DNA of 64,000 bases from Cohnella herbarum (GCF_012849095.1 NZ_CP051680.1:930001-994000), one strand, 5' to 3'. Positions 1 to 8,576 are shown, counted from the first letter of the stretch. Numbers and translations are program-made. The notes: a model not told the origin generated them from the sequence alone.

Positions 1-1
1 G

Positions 2-331
2 GAGATTATCCGGGAGCAAGGAATCGGTTTTATCCTCGTGCCGAAGAACGACGACGCTAAAGTAACGATCGCCAATCTCGGCCAGCGCCAAGCGATCTTG
101 CATGATGTTTCGACTAGATTAGGCGTGTATCGCGATGACGGCGACCCGGCTCTGATGCCGATCGCGAAGCTGGGATTGCGCACGGGGAAGTTGGGTTTAC
201 TGGTTCTGCCCCGGGAGAAGGATGTAGATAAAGCCTATCAGGCGGTAAGCAACGTACCTTTACTGGAAGCTGCGGTGAGAATGCCGACGGAAGCGAACCG
301 GAAGAGCACGGAGGCGAAGCAAAGTGGCTAA
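2..331 (+). CDS. C-terminal end of a YIEGIA-family membrane protein (partial)
   Basis: The frame is open from the window edge, so only the last ~109 residues are present. The visible part is a soluble C-terminal domain without membrane segments. I assign it to the YIEGIA family, spore-former proteins of unknown function, mainly because the next small gene looks like the partner called the capping complex subunit for YIEGIA, and because this pair lies upstream of der in Paenibacillaceae. The family name is recalled, not searched. The stop codon overlaps the next gene's GTG start by 8 bp, which implies translational coupling. The sequence itself gives no enzymatic clue. Confidence 0.55.
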   Translation, partial: EIIREQGIGFILVPKNDDAKVTIANLGQRQAILHDVSTRLGVYRDDGDPALMPIAKLGLRTGKLGLLVLPREKDVDKAYQAVSNVPLLEAAVRMPTEANRKSTEAKQSG

Positions 332-503
332 AATCGTAGGCGTCGTCACGACGAATCGGCAGAAAGTCGGGGGAGGATCGCCGATATTCTTCGCGAATGA
401 CCGGGAGGAGCTTCAGAAAATCGCGCATTTGCTGGAGAAAATCATGGATTGCGCGGCGCATTTGATCGACGAGGATTTATTTATCATCGTGAAGAGACAA
501 TGA
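324..503 (+). CDS. Small YIEGIA-associated (capping complex-like) protein, 59 aa
   Basis: A 59-residue protein starting with GTG at 324, 9 nt after GGAGG (310-314), and overlapping the end of the upstream gene. It begins VAKIVGVVTTNR and has a helical middle with a Cys-Ala-Ala-His stretch. Size, position and opening residues fit the small capping complex subunit for YIEGIA proteins of Paenibacillaceae, a family named for co-occurrence and not for a known activity. The pair probably acts as a complex. It is too short to be flagged by ordinary ORF length cut-offs, but the ribosome site and coupling support it as real. Confidence 0.6.
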   Translation: MAKIVGVVTTNRQKVGGGSPIFFANDREELQKIAHLLEKIMDCAAHLIDEDLFIIVKRQ

Positions 504-530
504 CGGATAGGGGGAGTTGGCAATATTCGT

Positions 531-559
531 TAGCCAAGCCGACTGATTTTTGATATGAT
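531..559 (+). promoter_or_regulatory. Possible sigma-A promoter for der
   Basis: An extended -10 (TGATATGAT, hexamer 554-559) lies 77 bp upstream of the der start. The -35 position at 17-bp spacing (TAGCCA) is poor, so this rests on the -10 alone. Confidence 0.3.
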
Positions 560-635
560 GAAAGTTGTGAGTGTTTTTTTATGAATCCATCATAAGGATG
601 GGCAATGCTGTTTGACATGTTGAGGAGTGGGAAAT

Positions 636-1958
636 ATGGCACGACCCGTAATCGCCATCGTCGGAAGGCCCAATGTGGGCAAATCCACGATTTTTAACCG
701 GATCATAGGTGACCGACTCGCTATCGTAGAAGATAAGCCGGGCGTCACTCGCGACCGTATCTATGGCACTGGTGAATGGAACGGACGATCCTTTAGCGTA
801 ATTGATACAGGCGGCATCGAGATCGATGGAGAAGACAGCCTGCTTCGTTCCGTTCGCGCTCAAGCGGAGCTCGCCATCGAAGAAGCCGACGTGATTATAT
901 TCATGGTAGACGCCAAAGCCGGCGTAACGAACGCCGACGAAGAAGTCGCGCAAATGTTATTCCGTTCCCATAAGCCGATCGTGCTTGCGGTGAACAAAGT
1001 GGATAATTTGCAGCGGATGGACGATATCTACGAGTTCTACGTACTCGGTTTCGGCGATCCCGTACCTTTATCGGGTTCTCATGGACAAGGTATCGGGGAT
1101 CTGCTTGACGCCGCCGTGAATAAGCTCCCCGTTAAGGAAGAGAAAGAGTATAACGACGATATTATTAAAGTCGCGTTAATCGGTCGTCCTAACGTCGGCA
1201 AGTCGTCTCTCGTCAATGCTATTCTAGGCGAAGAACGCGTAATCGTGAGCAATATCGCCGGAACGACTCGCGATGCGATCGATACTCCGTTCGAGAAAGA
1301 TGGACAGAAGTACGTGTTGATCGACACCGCCGGTATGCGCAAGCGCGGCAAAGTCTATGAATCGACCGAGAAGTACAGCGTCATGAGAGCTATGCAAGCG
1401 ATCGAGAGAGCAGACGTGGTTCTCGTTGTCATCAATGGCGAGGAAGGAATTATCGACCAAGATAAGCATATCGCCGGATACGCGCACGAGAATGGAAAAG
1501 CGGCTATATTCGTCGTCAATAAGTGGGACGTCGTCGACAAGAACGATAAAACGATGCAGCACTTCACGAATACGATCCGCGATCATTTCTTGTTCATGTC
1601 TTACGCTCCTGTCGTCTATTTGTCGGCTTTAACGAAGCATCGGTTAACGAAGCTGTTCCCGGTCGTTAACCGCGTTGCGGAGCAGCATGCGTTAAGGGTT
1701 CCAACCAATGTGCTTAACGATATTATTTCGGACGCGGTTGCAATTAACCCACCGCCGACGGATAAAGGCCGCAGATTGCGTATCAATTACGTGACTCAGG
1801 TAGCCGTCAAGCCGCCAACGTTGCTTATATTCGTTAATGACCCTGAATTGATGCACTTTTCTTATGAGCGTTACTTGGAGAACAAGATTCGCGCGGCATT
1901 CGAGTTTGAAGGAACTCCGCTTAGATTGTTCACTCGTAAGAAATCAGATCAGGAATAG
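636..1958 (+). CDS. der: Ribosome biogenesis GTPase Der (EngA)
   Basis: Essential double-GTPase needed for maturation of the 50S ribosomal subunit. Two Ras-like G domains are visible: the first has P-loop GRPNVGKST near residue 9 and switch motif DTGG, the second has P-loop GRPNVGKSS near residue 180 and DTAG, each with an NKxD-type motif (NKVD, NKWD). A C-terminal KH-like domain follows. At 440 aa it has the usual family length. I start at ATG 636, 8 nt after GAGGAG; the in-frame GTG at 627 lies inside that ribosome site. plsY follows after 11 bp, as in many Firmicutes. Confidence 0.97.
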   Translation: MARPVIAIVGRPNVGKSTIFNRIIGDRLAIVEDKPGVTRDRIYGTGEWNGRSFSVIDTGGIEIDGEDSLLRSVRAQAELAIEEADVIIFMVDAKAGVTNADEEVAQMLFRSHKPIVLAVNKVDNLQRMDDIYEFYVLGFGDPVPLSGSHGQGIGDLLDAAVNKLPVKEEKEYNDDIIKVALIGRPNVGKSSLVNAILGEERVIVSNIAGTTRDAIDTPFEKDGQKYVLIDTAGMRKRGKVYESTEKYSVMRAMQAIERADVVLVVINGEEGIIDQDKHIAGYAHENGKAAIFVVNKWDVVDKNDKTMQHFTNTIRDHFLFMSYAPVVYLSALTKHRLTKLFPVVNRVAEQHALRVPTNVLNDIISDAVAINPPPTDKGRRLRINYVTQVAVKPPTLLIFVNDPELMHFSYERYLENKIRAAFEFEGTPLRLFTRKKSDQE

Positions 1959-1969
1959 GGGAGACCGGC

Positions 1970-2596
1970 GTGTTAAATTCGTTTATCGCGATCGTTGCGG
2001 TTATTGTCAGCTATTTGTTAGGCTCGATTTCATTCAGCATCTTGTTCGCCCGGTGGCTTCGTAAAATCGATATTCGCGATCATGGGAGCGGGAACGCGGG
2101 AGCAACCAACACGCTTAGGGTATTGGGGAAAGGGCCTGCCATCGCGGTGTTCTTGCTTGATATCGCGAAGGGCTCCGTTGCGGTTGGCTTAGGAATATGG
2201 CTTGGCGACGGCAACGATTGGATTTCGGTAGCTTGTGGTCTTGCGGCGATCGGCGGACACAATTGGCCGATCTATTTCCGCTTCAAAGGCGGTAAAGGAA
2301 TCGCGACGACGATCGGCGCTTTAATCGTTTGGGCGTTCCTTCCGACGTTAATCGCGGGGATCGTAGCGATTCTGGTTATCGTATTTACGCGATACGTGTC
2401 GCTTGGATCGATGATCTTCGCCGTATGGCTTCCGATATTGTTTTATGTATTCGATCTGGATGCGGCTTATATTTGGGGGGCATTGGTCGTCGCCGTATTG
2501 GCGATCGTACGTCATCGTAAAAATATCGTTAAGCTGCTGAACGGTACGGAGAACAAGCTGGGGAGCAGCAAGAAAGGTGAACCTCATGGCGCATAA
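1970..2596 (+). CDS. plsY: Glycerol-3-phosphate acyltransferase PlsY
   Basis: Integral membrane enzyme that moves the acyl group from acyl-phosphate to sn-glycerol-3-phosphate, the first committed step of phospholipid synthesis. The family motifs are visible: GSGNAGATN in the first cytosolic loop, GGHNWP and the phosphate-binding FKGGKG. About five hydrophobic spans fill its 208 residues, the usual length. It starts with GTG 11 bp after der and overlaps gpsA by 11 bp, so the enzyme using glycerol-3-phosphate and the one making it are co-translated. Confidence 0.96.
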   Translation: MLNSFIAIVAVIVSYLLGSISFSILFARWLRKIDIRDHGSGNAGATNTLRVLGKGPAIAVFLLDIAKGSVAVGLGIWLGDGNDWISVACGLAAIGGHNWPIYFRFKGGKGIATTIGALIVWAFLPTLIAGIVAILVIVFTRYVSLGSMIFAVWLPILFYVFDLDAAYIWGALVVAVLAIVRHRKNIVKLLNGTENKLGSSKKGEPHGA

Positions 2597-3635
2597 GAAG
2601 ATTGCCGTTATCGTTGCGGGGAGCTGGGGGACGGCACTGTCGCGCGTATTGGCCGACAATGGCCACTTGGTAACGCTATGGACTCGTAATCAAGCTCAGG
2701 CGGACGAAATCAACCGCGAGAGACGTAACGAGAAATATCTGCCCGGCGCGACATTACCGGAAGGGATTACGGCTACGACGGATATGGCCGTAGCCGTAAA
2801 CGGCGCGGAAGCCGTCTTATTCGTTGCGCCTTCTTCGGCTATGAGGGATGTGGCTCGTCTAGCCGCTCCCCACTTACATAAAGAAGCGCTTGTCATCCAT
2901 GCGACCAAAGGATTCGAAAGCGACAGCCTGAAACGAATGTCTACCGTGCTTGCAGAGGAGCTCGACAGGCCGGAGGAACGAATCGTTGTTCTGTCCGGTC
3001 CAAGCCATGCGGAGGAAGTCATTAATCGTCATCCGACGACGATTGTCGTCGCTTCCAAAGAAATCGCCTGCGCGGAGTCGGCTCAAGATCTATTTATGAA
3101 TGAATCCTACTTCCGCGTTTATACGAATCCCGATCTTATCGGAGTCGAAACGGCCGGCGCGATCAAAAATATTATTGCGCTAGGGGCAGGTTTGTCCGAC
3201 GGTCTTGGTTTCGGAGATAATGCCAAGGCTGCTCTGATCACTCGCGGCCTTGCGGAGATTGCGCGGTTAGGCGCAGCTATGGGGGCCAATCCGTTGACGT
3301 TCGCCGGTCTAGCCGGAGTCGGGGATTTGATCGTGACTTGTACGAGCCAGCACAGCCGGAACTGGAGAGCGGGCTCTATGCTCGCTCAAGGTCTGCCGTT
3401 AGCGGAAGTGTTGACGAAAATGGGAATGGTCGTAGAAGGCGTCAGAACGACGAAGGCGGCCCACATTCTCTCGGAACAGCACGGAGTCGAGATGCCGATC
3501 ACCGATCAGCTCTATGCCGTTCTGTTCGAAGGGATTCCTCCGGAGAAAGCTGTCGGAGCGCTAATGGGGCGGGTTCGTACCCATGAAATCGAGGAAATCG
3601 CGACCGCTTCGCAAGATAAATGGTTCAAAGGCTAA
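2586..3635 (+). CDS. gpsA: NAD(P)-dependent glycerol-3-phosphate dehydrogenase
   Basis: Cytosolic enzyme reducing dihydroxyacetone phosphate to sn-glycerol-3-phosphate for phospholipids. It has an N-terminal Rossmann fold, then a helical substrate domain with the typical GAIKNIIALGAG stretch and the catalytic lysine region. ATG 2586 is chosen over GTG 2577 because AAGGTG lies just upstream of it. Length 349 aa is normal. Odd point: the dinucleotide loop reads VAGSWGTA, so the first glycine of the canonical GxGxxG loop is valine. The rest of the protein is intact, so this is likely a lineage variant. Confidence 0.95.
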   Translation: MAHKKIAVIVAGSWGTALSRVLADNGHLVTLWTRNQAQADEINRERRNEKYLPGATLPEGITATTDMAVAVNGAEAVLFVAPSSAMRDVARLAAPHLHKEALVIHATKGFESDSLKRMSTVLAEELDRPEERIVVLSGPSHAEEVINRHPTTIVVASKEIACAESAQDLFMNESYFRVYTNPDLIGVETAGAIKNIIALGAGLSDGLGFGDNAKAALITRGLAEIARLGAAMGANPLTFAGLAGVGDLIVTCTSQHSRNWRAGSMLAQGLPLAEVLTKMGMVVEGVRTTKAAHILSEQHGVEMPITDQLYAVLFEGIPPEKAVGALMGRVRTHEIEEIATASQDKWFKG

Positions 3636-3708
3636 TCAAGAAACACGCCCACACGCTTCTCCTCTTCTCCTCATAGGATGCAGTGCAAACACCCGGAGGA
3701 GGGGAAGC

Positions 3709-3981
3709 ATGGACAAATTTCCTAAAGATCTGCTTGGCGCGGTAAACAAAAAAGCCGGGAAAAATATTTCCGAGAATTCAATCAAAAAGATTGCCAGCAA
3801 CGTAACGCCAAGCACCTTGCAAAGCGAAGCGCAAATCAGAGCTCTGATCAAACAAGTTTCGGCGATGGCTAACATTCCTGTGTCGGAGGAAACGATTAAG
3901 GAAATCGTTAACGCCGTCAAGAAAAGCGGGATGAACTTGAACAGCTTGGAGTCGCTCGTTAAGATGATGGTCAAGAAATGA
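3709..3981 (+). CDS. spoVIF: Stage VI sporulation protein F (SpoVIF-like)
   Basis: A 90-residue protein beginning MDKFPKDLLGAVNKK, with a helical middle and the conserved-looking stretch QVSAMANIPVSEETIKEIV. This resembles SpoVIF (YjcC), a spore coat assembly factor made in the mother cell. ATG 3709 follows GGAGGAGGGG. It lies between gpsA and yphE, next to other sporulation genes, and ends right before a strong terminator. In B. subtilis the homologue is encoded elsewhere, so the assignment depends on sequence resemblance from memory. Confidence 0.78.
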   Translation: MDKFPKDLLGAVNKKAGKNISENSIKKIASNVTPSTLQSEAQIRALIKQVSAMANIPVSEETIKEIVNAVKKSGMNLNSLESLVKMMVKK

Positions 3982-3985
3982 ATGA

Positions 3986-4023
3986 AGATGCCTGCCTGCA
4001 TTTTGCGGCGGGCATCTTTTTTT
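3986..4023 (+). terminator. Rho-independent terminator after spoVIF
   Basis: A 10-bp stem (AGATGCCTGC with GCGGGCATCT, one G-U) and a 12-nt loop run into seven Ts. It closes the der-plsY-gpsA-spoVIF run. Confidence 0.9.
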
Positions 4024-4125
4024 CGGGAGAGATGGGCTTATCTACCAACCGTTTTTGTCTTATTTCGTTGAGAATGGTATAATGTTATGCATTTGAGGTT
4101 GTTAAGAAGACGGAGGAAGACATAG

Positions 4126-4341
4126 ATGTACATAATGTTACAAACCTTTGCCGCCGCCAAGTTGGATGCGATGGGTAAAATGTGGGTTTCCATGATCGGC
4201 ATAGGCTTGATGGTGTTAGCCGCTCTTATCATTACATACGCGCGCAACAAGACCAAAGGCTGGATTCGTCTAGTTTTGACGCTAGTCGCTATCGTTATGC
4301 TGATATATGGAGTTATTTGCGGACTTCTGTCCCTGATCTAA
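4126..4341 (+). CDS. yphE: DUF2768 small membrane protein (YphE-like)
   Basis: A 71-residue protein with two hydrophobic helices (about residues 20-38 and 48-70) joined by a basic loop ARNKTKGW. That shape and the location between gpsA and spoIVA match B. subtilis YphE (DUF2768), of unknown function. ATG 4126 lies 9 nt after GGAGG (4112-4116). It is separated from spoVIF by a terminator and so must have its own promoter; ATAATG-type sequence near 4078 is a possible -10. Confidence 0.8.
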   Translation: MYIMLQTFAAAKLDAMGKMWVSMIGIGLMVLAALIITYARNKTKGWIRLVLTLVAIVMLIYGVICGLLSLI

Positions 4342-4384
4342 GAGGATGCCGCATTATATGTAAAATCGCGCGGAGGGAAATACT

Positions 4385-4678
4385 ATGATTACTTTAACCG
4401 GACGAACCCTCACCAAAACCGTGGAATCGCAAATCGGCAAAAGCCTGCTGCAGTTGGCGCAAGGGGCATCGGTGGATTGGCAATATAATTGCTCTCGCGG
4501 AACGTGCGCGAAATGCAGATGTATTGTCTTGGAAGGCGCCGAACGGCTGTCGGAAGTGAACGATGCCGAGTGGGACAGGCTAGGACCCGAGGAGCTTGAA
4601 GCCGGATATCGGTTAGGTTGTCAAGCGACCGTCGTTAAAGAAGGCGAAATAACGGCGAAAAACAAAACTTATTTTTGA
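4385..4678 (+). CDS. 2Fe-2S ferredoxin-domain protein, 97 aa
   Basis: A small [2Fe-2S] protein of the plant-type ferredoxin fold. Cluster ligands are visible as CSRGTCAKC (C-x4-C-x2-C, about residues 36-44) and a fourth Cys in RLGCQA. There is no transport signal, so it acts in the cytosol as an electron carrier with unknown partner. ATG 4385 follows GGAGGGAAA. A second gene of the same type lies 680 bp downstream, with a nucleotidyltransferase-fold gene between them. Confidence 0.88.
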   Translation: MITLTGRTLTKTVESQIGKSLLQLAQGASVDWQYNCSRGTCAKCRCIVLEGAERLSEVNDAEWDRLGPEELEAGYRLGCQATVVKEGEITAKNKTYF

Positions 4679-4735
4679 ATCGAATTGTTAGCGGGTGTTA
4701 ATAGGGTATTCTAATCTTGGAACCTTGCTTATGGA

Positions 4736-5329
4736 ATGGAAGTGGATGGCATGCAGAACGTTGCGTCGGATACCGCGCTTGCCAAATTGGCTTCAATGCT
4801 GGAAGGTAGCCAGGCTCGTTGGATTGTCGGAGGCAGCACCGGTTTAGCGCTGCGAGGAGCGATCTTGGAGCGTGCTCCTAGCGATTTGGACATCTATGTG
4901 GATGGCAATGCGGTTGCATCCGTGGATGAGAAATTGCGTGATTATAGGTTAGACGGACCGAGCGAGAATAGAACGGAACGATATCATTCGATTCTATCGC
5001 ATTACCGCATCGAGGATACGATGGTTGAATTGGTCGGGGATTTTCGCGTAACCGCGTTGCAATCCGAGTATTTGACGGAAGTGGACGAATTCCTGTTTCC
5101 CGGCAGCGATAGAATCGAGGTGGCTTACCATTCTGTCGCTATCATTCCGTTAGGCCATGAACTGATCTTTAATTTACTTCGCGAGCGTGGAGATCGTGCC
5201 GCCGAAGCGGGACGTTTGATTTCTGAAGATCCGCGGAGGCATTTGCCTCTGTTGCAACAACTCATAAGAAGAAACGAGATCTCGTTTAGCGTTGCGGCGG
5301 AGGCTTTAAGGCTGGCAGGCGAAGGTTGA
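4736..5329 (+). CDS. Nucleotidyltransferase-fold protein of unknown function
   Basis: A 197-aa protein with a probable polymerase-beta-type nucleotidyltransferase core: IVGGSTGLALRG followed by PSDLDIYVD, resembling the GS loop and first metal-binding DxD of that superfamily. Similar folds occur in minimal nucleotidyltransferases and nucleotidyl toxins, and the substrate cannot be told. No antitoxin-like neighbour is visible. The start is uncertain: ATG 4751 is an in-frame alternative with a weak GGAAG upstream. It sits between two ferredoxin genes. Confidence 0.65.
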   Translation: MEVDGMQNVASDTALAKLASMLEGSQARWIVGGSTGLALRGAILERAPSDLDIYVDGNAVASVDEKLRDYRLDGPSENRTERYHSILSHYRIEDTMVELVGDFRVTALQSEYLTEVDEFLFPGSDRIEVAYHSVAIIPLGHELIFNLLRERGDRAAEAGRLISEDPRRHLPLLQQLIRRNEISFSVAAEALRLAGEG

Positions 5330-5356
5330 TCTCCATGCTTCGAGGAAGGAGCAAGG

Positions 5357-5719
5357 ATGACGAACCCACATAAGGTTACTTTTCTGCCGGATAACAAATC
5401 GGTCAACGTACGGCCCGGTACGACGCTATTAGACGCTTCGCGACGCGCGGGGGTCACGATACGCACGCGTTGCGGCGGAGTCGCGGGCTGTCTCATGTGC
5501 AAGGTCCAAGTTGCGGAAGATCAGGCGGAATTTCTGCAACCGCCAACCGTTGCGGAATCCCGCAAGCTAGGCTCGTCCATGTTGGCTGAAGGAGTCAGGC
5601 TTTCCTGCCAAGCCCGAACGAGAAATTCGGTAACCGTGTCCGTACCCGAGGATCCGTTAAAGGCTGCCATACGCAAGAGATTAGCAGAACAGCAGCAGGA
5701 AGACGATTGGTTGAATTAA
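5357..5719 (+). CDS. 2Fe-2S ferredoxin-domain protein, 120 aa
   Basis: A second plant-type [2Fe-2S] ferredoxin. Ligands are CGGVAGCLMC (C-x5-C-x2-C, about residues 35-44) and a Cys in RLSCQA near residue 84. The charged C-terminal tail (KRLAEQQQEDDWLN) is absent from the first ferredoxin, and the cysteine spacing differs by one, so this is a paralogue and not a recent copy. GGAAGGAGC precedes ATG 5357. No reductase is nearby, so the redox partner is unknown. Confidence 0.88.
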   Translation: MTNPHKVTFLPDNKSVNVRPGTTLLDASRRAGVTIRTRCGGVAGCLMCKVQVAEDQAEFLQPPTVAESRKLGSSMLAEGVRLSCQARTRNSVTVSVPEDPLKAAIRKRLAEQQQEDDWLN

Positions 5720-5740
5720 TGCTTTACAGGAGGATTAATT

Positions 5741-6481
5741 ATGAAGGTGCGTCAACTGCCTAGAACGATAGCTTTAGGGATGTTAAGCCTAATTCTGATT
5801 TCTTTGACAGGCTGCCTGTACCCGGACGATCAAACGCCGGGCGGCAATGTTTCGGCTAGGGAAGCGATACTAACGGTTCAGGATGCGGTAGACCGATACC
5901 AAGAGCAAACAGAGCTGTTGCCAATCCAGAACGCCAAGGAATCGGTACCGGTTTACGAAAAATATAAAGTGGATTTCGGAAAGCTTCAAAGAATGGGTTA
6001 TATTTCGAGCGTTCCATCGGCCGCTTTCGAGAGTGGCGGTTCTTATCAGTTTCTGATCATTGACGAGGAAACGAAGCCGCAGGTTAAGTTGTTGGATTTA
6101 ACGGTCTTTCAGAAGGTGAACGACGTTCAGAAGAAGGTGAATGAATATCGGTCGAAAAATGCGAATCGAAATCCGGCAGGGGAAGAAGTTTACCCGGGAT
6201 ACGCCTTGGTCGACTTCGATAAGCTAGCCATTAAAGCCGTCGATATTCAAAGCATGTATTCTCGACAATCTTTGAACTTGCTTGTAGACGGGCAAGGGCA
6301 GGTTCTCGTCGATTATGGCATAGATATCGTCACCGCGGTCGAGAAGTCGGAGCTCGCTCCAAAGCCGGAAGACGATCTGAGACGGGTGCTGATTGAAGCG
6401 TCGTATTACGTACCGGTTCGTTCGCCTGTTTACCATTGGGTAGAAGGAGAACCTCAGGCAGTCTCTAACCCGATAAAGTAA
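5741..6481 (+). CDS. yphF: Lipoprotein YphF-like (DUF3939)
   Basis: A 246-aa predicted lipoprotein: a basic N-terminus, a hydrophobic stretch and lipobox LTGC with the lipidated Cys near residue 25. It should be anchored outside the membrane. The position directly before spoIVA equals that of B. subtilis yphF, an uncharacterised lipoprotein gene. The start follows AGGAGG. The rest looks soluble and globular. The family assignment is mainly from synteny and the lipobox. Confidence 0.75.
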   Translation: MKVRQLPRTIALGMLSLILISLTGCLYPDDQTPGGNVSAREAILTVQDAVDRYQEQTELLPIQNAKESVPVYEKYKVDFGKLQRMGYISSVPSAAFESGGSYQFLIIDEETKPQVKLLDLTVFQKVNDVQKKVNEYRSKNANRNPAGEEVYPGYALVDFDKLAIKAVDIQSMYSRQSLNLLVDGQGQVLVDYGIDIVTAVEKSELAPKPEDDLRRVLIEASYYVPVRSPVYHWVEGEPQAVSNPIK

Positions 6482-6504
6482 GAGAATCATACTGCAAGCA
6501 TAAG

Positions 6505-6549
6505 CCGCATTTCCAAGGTCTATACGACATCGGGAATGCGGTTTTTTAT
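6505..6549 (+). terminator. Rho-independent terminator after yphF
   Basis: CCGCATTTCC pairs with GGGAATGCGG (6532-6541, one wobble), followed by TTTTTTATTT. Confidence 0.88.
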
Positions 6550-6694
6550 TTGAACCTGCTACCTTTACTATCATTTTGGAAAAAATATTAAAAAAGTAGA
6601 CATACGTCTCTCTCTAATTTCATATGCTCATGGGGGAAACAACAGGAGCGCCGGCGGGCGTAAGCCGGCAGGGCAAACATTTTGTGCGTGCAGC

Positions 6695-6723
6695 GTCATA
6701 ATCCCGGCGTTCGTACATACAAT
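6695..6723 (+). promoter_or_regulatory. Sigma-E-type promoter for spoIVA
   Basis: GTCATAAT (6695-6702) and CATACAAT (6716-6723) are separated by 13 bp. The -10 equals the sigma-E consensus (CATACAnT) and the -35 is close. spoIVA is a mother-cell sigma-E gene in B. subtilis, and the element lies 82 bp before its start, so the call is coherent. Confidence 0.62.
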
Positions 6724-6805
6724 GTTACCAGTCCAAGTTCGTGTACGAGTTCCGCCCTGATGGCGGGTCACGAAAGTTTCGCGATTACGATGGGAGGGAA
6801 TCTCA

Positions 6806-8284
6806 GTGGAAAAAGTGGACATTTTCAAAGATATCGCCGAACGCACCGGCGGTGATATCTACCTCGGGGTCGTGGGTGCCGTCCGTACGGGCAAATCGAC
6901 CTTTATCAAGCGGTTTATGGAAACCGTTGTACTGCCTAATATCGCTCATGAAGCGGATCGGGTGCGGGCGATCGATGAACTGCCTCAGAGCGCGGCGGGT
7001 CGCACGATCATGACGACCGAGCCTAAGTTCGTGCCGAACAACGCGGTACAGCTTAAAGTGGCCGAAGGTCTGGAAGTTAACGTTCGCCTCGTGGATTGCG
7101 TCGGATATACGGTCGAAGGAGCAAAAGGCTTTGAGGACGAAGGCGGACCGCGCATGATCACGACGCCTTGGTTCGAGGATCCGATTCCGTTCCAGGAAGC
7201 GGCCGAGATCGGTACGCGCAAAGTCATTCAAGAGCACTCCACGCTTGGGGTCGTCGTAACGACGGACGGCACGATCGCGGAAATTCCGCGCAGTTCGTAT
7301 ATCGATGCGGAAGAAAGAGTCGTTAACGAGTTAAAAGAAGTCGGCAAACCTTTCGTGTTAATCGTAAACTCCGCGCGGCCCAAGAGCGAAGAAGCGCAAT
7401 CCCTTCGCAATGAGCTAGCCGCTAAATACGATATTCCCGTTATGGCGGTAAGCGCTGCAACGATGGGAGAAGAAGAAGTCATCGGCGTGCTTCGCGAAGT
7501 GCTGTACGAGTTCCCGGTACATGAAGTCAACGTTAACCTGCCTAGCTGGGTCATGGTACTTAGCGAAGGTCATTGGCTTCGCACGAGCTATGAGAACTCC
7601 GTACGCGAAACCGTCAAAGACATCCGCCGTTTACGCGATGTCGAGCGGGTCGTCGCGCAATTCATGGAATACGATTTCGTAGCTCGCGCCGGACTTAGCG
7701 GCATGAACATGGGGCAAGGCGTCGCGGAGATCGATCTGTATGCGCCCGACGAGTTGTACGATAAAATCCTTATGGAAGTGGTCGGAACCGAGATCCGCGG
7801 CAAGGATCATCTTCTCCAGCTCATGCAAGAGTTCTCCCACGCGAAACGCGAGTACGATCGGTTCGCGGAAGCGCTCGAGATGGTGAAGACGACCGGATAC
7901 GGAATCGCTGCGCCTTCGCTCGCGGAGATGGTTCTCGACGAGCCGGAGTTGATCCGTCAAGGCGCACGCTTCGGAGTCAGGCTGAAGGCGACGGCTCCAT
8001 CGATCCATATGATTCGCGTCGACGTAGAGTCCGAATTCGCTCCGATTATCGGAACCGAGAAACAGAGCGAGGAACTTGTCCGGTATTTGATGCAGGATTT
8101 CGAGAAGGATCCGATCAAAATCTGGGAATCCGATATTTTCGGACGCTCGCTTCACTCGATCGTAAGGGAAGGCATTCAGGGCAAAATCGCGATGATGCCG
8201 GACAATGCCCGTTACAAATTGCAGGAAACGCTCGGACGTATTATCAACGAAGGTTCTGGCGGTTTGATCGCTATCATCCTTTAA
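6806..8284 (+). CDS. spoIVA: Stage IV sporulation protein A (spore coat ATPase)
   Basis: SpoIVA polymerises on the forespore surface using ATP and forms the basement layer for the coat. The P-loop GAVRTGKST is at residues 24-32, with Lys30 where mutations are known in B. subtilis, then RLVDCVGY as a Walker-B-like strand and a long C-terminal polymerisation region. At 492 aa it has the normal length. It starts with GTG at 6806 after GGGAGGG. It is flanked by terminators on both sides and preceded by a sigma-E-like promoter, so it is a single-gene unit. Confidence 0.98.
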   Translation: MEKVDIFKDIAERTGGDIYLGVVGAVRTGKSTFIKRFMETVVLPNIAHEADRVRAIDELPQSAAGRTIMTTEPKFVPNNAVQLKVAEGLEVNVRLVDCVGYTVEGAKGFEDEGGPRMITTPWFEDPIPFQEAAEIGTRKVIQEHSTLGVVVTTDGTIAEIPRSSYIDAEERVVNELKEVGKPFVLIVNSARPKSEEAQSLRNELAAKYDIPVMAVSAATMGEEEVIGVLREVLYEFPVHEVNVNLPSWVMVLSEGHWLRTSYENSVRETVKDIRRLRDVERVVAQFMEYDFVARAGLSGMNMGQGVAEIDLYAPDELYDKILMEVVGTEIRGKDHLLQLMQEFSHAKREYDRFAEALEMVKTTGYGIAAPSLAEMVLDEPELIRQGARFGVRLKATAPSIHMIRVDVESEFAPIIGTEKQSEELVRYLMQDFEKDPIKIWESDIFGRSLHSIVREGIQGKIAMMPDNARYKLQETLGRIINEGSGGLIAIIL

Positions 8285-8299
8285 TTCCGAATAGAAATT

Positions 8300-8351
8300 G
8301 CGCCATGCGCTGAAGCGGTAGATAATCCGCCGAAGCGCTTGGCGCTTTTTG
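8300..8351 (+). terminator. Rho-independent terminator after spoIVA
   Basis: GCGCCATGCGCT (8300-8311) pairs with AGCGCTTGGCGC (8334-8345) with one mismatch, with an inner CGG/CCG pairing, then TTTTT. Confidence 0.88.
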
Positions 8352-8547
8352 GTCTATATAGACTTTGTGTCGTACGAATGCTCTATTAGGGAGATTACGT
8401 CCATTGCAGGAAATGTAAGCATTTACGAGCTGGCGATTCGCAGAAAATCACACAATCATTCTTGTCATGAATAGGGAAATGCCCTAGAATGATGGATGGC
8501 GTAACTGATAGAGTCTATTAAATAAGGAATAAAAACTTAAAAACCGA

Positions 8548-8576
8548 TTGACATACTCGGATTATCTGTTTATAGT
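8548..8576 (+). promoter_or_regulatory. Sigma-A promoter of the ABC sugar importer
   Basis: TTGACA (8548-8553), a 17-bp spacer and TATAGT (8571-8576), 45 bp before the binding-protein start. Upstream, 8456-8492 can form a hairpin with core TAGGG-aaatg-CCCTA, a possible but unproven control site. Confidence 0.8.

Noticed and set aside
504..635. Terminator from TTGGC/GCCAA before der
   Set aside because: The stem is only 5-7 bp with a large loop, and Ts are displaced from the stem by several bases.
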